DNA of 38,422 nucleotides, from contig JALJEE010003212.1 of the NCBI GenBank assembly GCA_023231475.1, positions 1 through 38,422 on the forward strand, in the 5' to 3' direction. The position numbers were made by a program, and so were the translations under genes. Numbering within the stretch: position 1 is the stretch's first letter; the number at the start of each line of letters is the position of its first letter. This document shows positions 32,917 to 38,422 of this stretch, in pieces. Under the pieces are notes generated by a model, which saw only the letters and a list, made by a program, of their open reading frames with translations, did not search any database and was not told the DNA's origin. Origin of the DNA: Seison nebaliae. Lineage: Eukaryota > Rotifera > Pararotatoria > Seisonacea > Seisonidae.

Positions 32917-34335
32917 TTAACCGTTACTCAATAGAATACTCGTTCTTCGATTAGTCCGACCTTTATTTCCAGTCAATGATGAACGTTTACTATTCTCACT
33001 ATGACTGTGACTTACGTTACCATGGTGATATTGAGTAGCTTGTAATGCTTGTCCATATATCAGTGACGTAATATTGTCATCTTCTGGAACTTTAATTATT
33101 CCTGATTTCAATGCACTATATACCGCACTACAACATTCTAATCGGTTAGTAATTGTAATTGCGAAATTTTTATCGATTTTTTGATGGTCAATGAAAAAAT
33201 TATCTGAACGATTAATTGAAGGTAATTGATTGTTCTTTTCATTTTGTTTTGCTTTCGAATTTCTTCTGGCATTCCGTCGTTCATTTGCTTGTTCTGTTCG
33301 ACTCGTATTGTTGTTAGAGGAAGAAGGATGATTTCCGTCGGATGTGGAATTTGCATCTATCTCATTTAGTTGCTCAATCTCATAATATTTATTAGAGTAA
33401 CTACTACAAATTGATTGAATTCCACTCAACCGATTCAATTCATAAAACTGATAATCAGAAAATGATGTATTATCGATAGAACTTGGTAATTTACAAATAT
33501 CATTTCTCCATGCCTTCTTATCGAATCGAGTAACGATTCCGGTCGATTTTCTTTTACGACGGATAACTCTTAACGATTTCAAATTTAACGGAAAATCGAT
33601 TAATCGATAATTATTCTTCGAAGTCTTTTGTCGACTTTGTAGCTCTTCATCTTTCTGGAATTCAGGAAAAAATTGAGTAAAATTTGTTTGTTTGATTAGA
33701 GTGCGAACAGAATTACCATCAAAATTGGCAACATCTAAAAAATGATAAATCTTTTCGTATTGTTTATGGAAATCGATTAGATATTTGAAGAGTCTCTGTC
33801 TATCCAACGCCACACAATAATGAAGTGGAGTGTTTCCATAATTATCTTTGGCAGTTAGAAGAACTTGTTTTTTCTTGTGCATTTTTTTTTGAGTAACTAA
33901 ATGATTGTTATGCACCGTTAGATGATTAATATTCATTTCACTCAATAATTTCACTACGATATAATTATCAGTGATAATTGCATAGTGCAATACAGTTAAT
34001 CCAAAATTATCGGATAAAATCATCCTTTCCAACAGATTGGAGGACATCAACGAAAGTAATACAAATTGACAATCTTTATTGTTCTTGATTAAAGTTGATA
34101 AGATTAAGCAATTTCTTCCATCTTCAGTTTTTGATAAGACTCTTTCAATATCATTGGATGCTATAATACTCGGAACCTAAAAATAGAAAATTTCAATAAT
34201 TTCATATAATTTATTAACTGCATCAAAATATCCCTTCTGTATCACATCAATTAATCGATAACGAGAACTGTTAATGATCAGATCAATCTGCGTATCGAAT
34301 TGCCGAACACGTCTCTTGACCGATAATTGCGACAT
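32917..34335 (-). CDS. Ankyrin-repeat protein, 458 aa, two exons
   Basis: Exons on the minus strand are 34335-34219 and 34176-32917, joined across a 42-nt GTTAAT...TTTAG intron, giving 458 aa. Start: ATG at 34335 (MSQLSVKRRVRQFDTQIDL). Three ankyrin-type repeats are visible: DGRNCLILSTLIKNNKDCQF (about 55-80), DNFGLTVLHYAIITDNYIVV (about 95-120) and DNYGNTPLHYCVALDRQRLF (about 150-175). The last two carry the TxLHY helix start. After a basic stretch (VIRRKRKSTGIVTRF) the C-terminal 230 residues are Ser/Asn-rich and low in complexity, ending RTNRRTSILLSNG. No kinase, SOCS or membrane segment is visible. It is likely a cytosolic scaffold; the orthologue is not identified. It converges on eIF3k. 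Confidence 0.8.
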
Positions 34336-35445
34336 TGGATTCAAATAGAGTTAATTTCTTTTATAATTCCTTCTACGATTAATTAAAGAAATTCTTCCAA
34401 TACAAATCGAAGAGAAACTATAGAAAATGGCAAGTTCGGATTTGTTGTTTTTTGTGGGAGAATAAAGATTTATAAATATGTGAATTTCTATGTTACTCAG
34501 TTAACGAAGAGAAAGAAAGTCAATATAGTTGCTGAATAAAAAGAAGAAATTTTTCGTCGGGAAACATCCTTCAAAATTTTCAGTTTCATTTCTTCGACTT
34601 TAGTAATTTTCTGTATAACTCGGTATATGACATCAATTTCACATATTTCTACATAAATCGGAAGTTCTTTGTTCTTAAAAAAAATTAGAAAAATTAGATG
34701 AATAAATTTGCGAAAGTTTCTTTAAGCTCCATTCGGAATAAAAGTAACTGTTATTATAATCTGATTAATTCTACAAATCGCGAACTTTTTTTTGATTTCA
34801 ATTATTTAGTGACCAAAACTAAAAAAATGTCAATTAATCTTATTTTTCCATAGTCAACATATTGAAATGACAACAATTTCACTGGAAATTTTCTTCATTC
34901 TCATAAGTACTCTCATGTTAATGAAAATAATAGAAGTTGTGTCCATGTTCAAAATATATATATGAGAATAATTGAAGGTATTTAGTTTGAAGTTTATAAA
35001 ATTTCCATCATTCAGCAATACATAAAAGTTCGCTAACCAATAGTTTTAAACTTTTCGTAAATGGTTCATAACTTTTCGGAGAATAGTCTATTTTAATCTG
35101 ATTCATTGTCTGAATAATGTAAATCGTTGACCATTGGAGTATATTGGATAGTATGTATAATGATTAATTGTATATATTTTCAATAATTGAAAAGCAAGCA
35201 ATATTTTATTTTTCAAGAATCATTATAGTACTGTTAAATATTCGAAGAAAATTAATATTTTTGGAAAAAAGGAATAATTTCTGATGAATAATATTATTGT
35301 GAAACAAAAATTTAATTAAATTATTCAAAAGAAATGTCAACAAACAAACAAATTCAATTTTTTTGTACTTTCGTAATCGAAAGAAGTGAATTTCAGAAAT
35401 AAAATTATTGTAGTTTATAGTATAACAAATGATTTAATTTGATAT
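34336..35445. other. Intergenic, no gene seen
   Basis: 1.1 kb of very AT-rich sequence with A- and T-runs between two minus-strand genes. It presumably carries the ankyrin gene promoter. Confidence 0.5.
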
Positions 35446-36679
35446 TTAACTTGGATTGACTACATTTAATGAAGATGAAATATCAGAGGCAGCAGATGTA
35501 AGGTCGGACGAACTTATTGAGGAAGATCTGTTGACCATTTCAGTATTAGAATTTGCTTCGGAAGCAGAGCTACCAGTCAACCAATTTTCAGTAGAACTGG
35601 ATTGATCCTTATTTATCACACTTGTACTAGTAATTTCTGAATCTATAGAACTCTCTGATATTGATGTTGTTGAGCTCCCCATTTCTGTTGAAGTGTCCGA
35701 GACCATTGAATCGGATGAGGACGTTATGCTTGATTCTTCGGAAATATTGATTCCAACGGAATTACTTGGTTCTGCAGAAATACCTGTTTCTGCTAAAATA
35801 GTTGATTCTGTTGAACTACTTGCTACAACAGTTGAAGTATCATCATTATTCGACATAGAAGAAGTACCAGACCCAGTTGATGATGTAACTGTTATCTTGT
35901 CTGAAGTTCCAGTTATATCGGTCATTGTATCCCTCAGAGTAGAATCAGTCGCCGAATCAGTTTGAAAAACTAGAATATTTACAAGAACAGTCAATAAAAT
36001 AAAATATGTTAAAAGTTCAACTTTCTATAACGTTAACACTGTTAGAAACAAGAATACGCAAAAGTGGATTTCCAGAATTGGTAATTGCAACATTTATTAA
36101 ATTTTCAAATGACAACTTATTTTTATCCCTTACTGCTTCAAATATGGAGGTTTTGACATTCACCAAGTCAATGACAAATATCATGGGAATAACAAGCGTT
36201 ACCATTCTTTTCTTACTTTTACATGTACCATTAGATGTACCATTAATATTTTGATCTAGTTCAGAACCTAATGCCGCAGACACTGTAGTTGATTGATTAT
36301 TACAATTCGGAAGGTCATCAAACTCACCATCTACCTCGAATTGTACTACACCCATCTTCCCTTCCGAGAATTCACGTGTATCATTACTAACAGCTGCAGA
36401 GGCATTACTATCATCATCATCTAATGCTAATTAAAAAGAGATTAGCTGATTTTGTTGAAATTTTGGATTGAACCTGCTGCGACTATAACGGAGATTCCTA
36501 CTATAATTCCCAAAATTATCAAGAATGCAATTACTGCCATGATCATTGGATTGAGGGCCGTTCGCTTTTTGGATTGAGTGCGTGCATCTTTCCCAGAACT
36601 AACAAAGAATTTATAGACAATATACAATAATTATTAATAATTAATATATCAACTTTGTGTGCAAAAAACTCATTTTCAT
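35446..36679 (-). CDS. Type II membrane protein with Ser/Thr-rich ectodomain
   Basis: Four exons on the minus strand (36679-36654, 36598-36474, 36426-36022, 35969-35446) join in frame over introns of 55, 47 and 52 nt, all starting GTT, giving 359 aa. The order is a short basic cytosolic segment (SGKDARTQSKKR), one membrane helix (MIMAVIAFLIILGIIVGISV), then an acidic stalk. A globular region follows (GVVQFEVDGEFDDLPNC to ILVSNSVNVIE) with Asn-X-Ser/Thr sites and a cysteine pair. The last 175 residues are mostly Ser and Thr, as in O-glycosylated mucin stalks. Positive charges before the helix predict N-in topology. The globular part has an overall look of a SEA-like module, but I cannot confirm this. 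The family is not recognised; a surface glycoprotein is inferred. Confidence 0.75.
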
Positions 36680-38422
36680 ATTTGTAAAATATTGAGAAGA
36701 AATTTATTATTGAATGATTATATTCAACAAAATCCACCATATTTATTCTAATAATTATCCCTTAATCATTTCTGTGAGCAATGTCACGAATAACATATTA
36801 AGAGAGAAAGTAATTGGTTAAAATTAAGAAATTAAAATAACGAAATCTGATTAATCGAATTAATGACTAAACGAAAACTTCTATTTATCTTTTATAACAC
36901 TTACTTAATTTGTTAGATGTATAATTAGAGTGACAATGGGAAGGACCAAAAGTTAAGAATATATCACGATATACGATATATCTTACGAACGACAATCATT
37001 GAATTATATTCAAAACGATTTTAATACGAAAACTTGAATTTAATTGCACTTTAATATTTAATTATTATTATTTAATACAGTAATAACATTGTTATTAAGT
37101 TCAATTAAATTTACTAAAGTTCAGTTAACTATTGAAAAGTATATTTCAAATGATAATTTGTCGAAATGATAGATCGATATATATAATACTGAACGACTCC
37201 TTTTTTCCCTCCTTGTCTCGCATTTCTCCCATTTCTTTGACCATCTCGCAATCACCACGTCGTTTCTCCGAACAAAACAACTTTTTGTTGTAGATTTGCT
37301 TTCCAATATCAACAAACGACTCTATTCGAAGTAATCCCCTATATGGAAGACAAACTTCTTCCTTTCAGAGACAACTCTGACTCCGATCAATCCATTCTCA
37401 AGAACTTTCGTCTATCCATCGAACTCTATTTGTGTTCTTTAGTTCCGAAAAACTCTTTCCTCTTTGTGGCTGCCAATTTTACATCCATGATCTATAGATT
37501 CTATACGTAAATGTATAATACTTGAAATCTTACCGCAATACTTTTTCCCAGATTATCTAATGAAGTTGGAATATTCAATGAAGGCATTCCTCCTAAATTT
37601 AAACAAGTTAAAATATTTTAACTTAAAATTTAATTATTTTTTAACACTTCTATGCTGTAAAAGCAATGATAAATGTTAGAAAATAATTCAAATAGATGAA
37701 AACCTTATGAATTATATAGTCGCAGTTTTGTAAATTTTTCAATTGAAACAAAATTTAATATATTCGTTAGCGACTGTCGAACATTCCAAAAATCTAAATG
37801 TGCGGTTTGTTAATTATTACTATTATAATTTATGAAATTTCTCTTACAGTTAGATAATCTCTTTTGTTAGATCAGGCTATTTATAAACACCAACATGAAA
37901 AAGTTTATTTATTAGGATTGCAAGTACAATGATAAGTGTAGATTTATAGGCATAATGGAAAAATAACAGATAATATTTCTTTTGAATAAAATGATGTTTA
38001 TAGAAGAAAATTAATAACGACAAAAATGAAAAATTTATAAAAAAATACATCATTATAATCATTTTTGATATTTTCATTATTCAGTTGTTATATAACAATG
38101 AATTTTATTGAATTAACGTTTTCTTTGCAGTAATTTATCCATTCATTTAATAATAAAATTAGGATATTTACGTCTGGAATATGGAAGACACCTAAGAGAA
38201 ATATTGTTCTTGTTAGCTAATTTTGAACACTTGAATTTTTAACATTTTCGATCTGTGACAAATTTTTTTTTCTTTTTTTTAATTATTAGACCAAATCCCC
38301 GCGGGGTAAATTATAAAGAAATAAAGATAAATCCTTAAAAGAGTTATTAAGGAACAAACTCCTCCCTGTTTCTATGTAATTTTTGAGAGAATCAGGAACA
38401 TAGGAGGAAATGTTGAAGTTTG
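36680..38422. other. Right-hand stretch without a secure gene
   Basis: 1.7 kb. It holds a block at about 37190-37510 with more G+C than its flanks and a 55-codon plus-strand frame. It also holds an exon-like 59-nt segment on the minus strand (37592-37534) and a 10-bp perfect palindrome CCCCGCGGGG at 38297-38306. Nothing here could be tied to a known gene. The mucin-like gene's promoter should lie near 36,700. Confidence 0.45.
37343..37510 (+). CDS. Possible short ORF, 55 aa
   Basis: Frame from ATG at 37343 to TAA at 37510, beginning MEDKLLPFRDNSDSDQS and ending MIYRFYT. Its base composition is less AT-rich than the flanks. No intron partner, motif or homologue is recognised. It could be a relic of a mobile element or of a decayed exon, or chance. 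Low certainty. Confidence 0.2.
   Translation: MEDKLLPFRDNSDSDQSILKNFRLSIELYLCSLVPKNSFLFVAANFTSMIYRFYT

Noticed and set aside
37534-38200. Chain of possible mini-exons on the minus strand (37592-37534 and around 38196-38177)
   Set aside because: The phases could not be tied into a protein and no family motif appears. Not annotated as a gene.
1-38422. tRNA, rRNA or snRNA genes and CRISPR-like arrays
   Set aside because: No tRNA A/B-box pair with a GGTTCGAATCC-type T loop, no rRNA-like block and no regularly spaced repeat array were seen on either strand.

Overview
The window is AT-rich eukaryotic DNA with compact spliced genes from a small-genomed animal. CFAP161 points to motile cilia. Tight-junction ZO, R7-type RGS, SLC26 and PGAP2 homologues mark a metazoan. 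Introns are tiny: in the 31 introns I could place by homology or frame arithmetic, the range is 40-131 nt and the median 48 nt. 3' UTRs are also very short. A ciliated, streamlined invertebrate such as an orthonectid (Intoshia-like) would fit, but this is inference and no species is proven.

Layout. Positions 1-1564 (-) hold the 5' part of a decayed non-LTR retrotransposon (LINE) with an AT-hook/coiled-coil ORF1, an APE endonuclease and the linker before reverse transcriptase. It runs off the left edge. A second LINE ORF1 relic with an FP-type domain lies head-to-head on + (1858-2760). Next come CFAP161 (-, six exons), an SLC26 anion transporter (-, six exons), a MITE-like repeat (about 8380-8690), an R7 RGS protein (+, eleven exons) and a single-exon ZO/TJP protein (-). 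A gene-poor 4 kb stretch follows, then PGAP2 (-), an unrecognised 504-aa protein (-) and an unrecognised 88-aa two-exon protein (+). The NXF1 mRNA exporter (-), NC2-alpha/DRAP1 (+), RPB5/POLR2E (-) and eIF3k (+) follow in a row. The window closes with an ankyrin-repeat protein (-), a type II Ser/Thr-rich membrane protein (-) and 1.7 kb without a secure gene.

The most striking feature is in the splice sites rather than in any one gene. Of the 31 introns, 29 begin GTT, one GTC and one GTA, so the usual purine at +3 is almost absent and the GTRAGT consensus is not seen. About a quarter end in AAG. This suggests a lineage with altered 5' splice-site recognition (U1/U6 pairing). Other notable points are an insert of about 105 residues in eIF3k, an NC2-alpha reduced to its histone fold, and poly(A) signals that overlap stop codons.

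The four adjacent genes from 26.3 to 32.8 kb all serve mRNA production and use: export, transcription repression, Pol II and translation initiation. RPB5 and eIF3k share a 198-bp divergent promoter.
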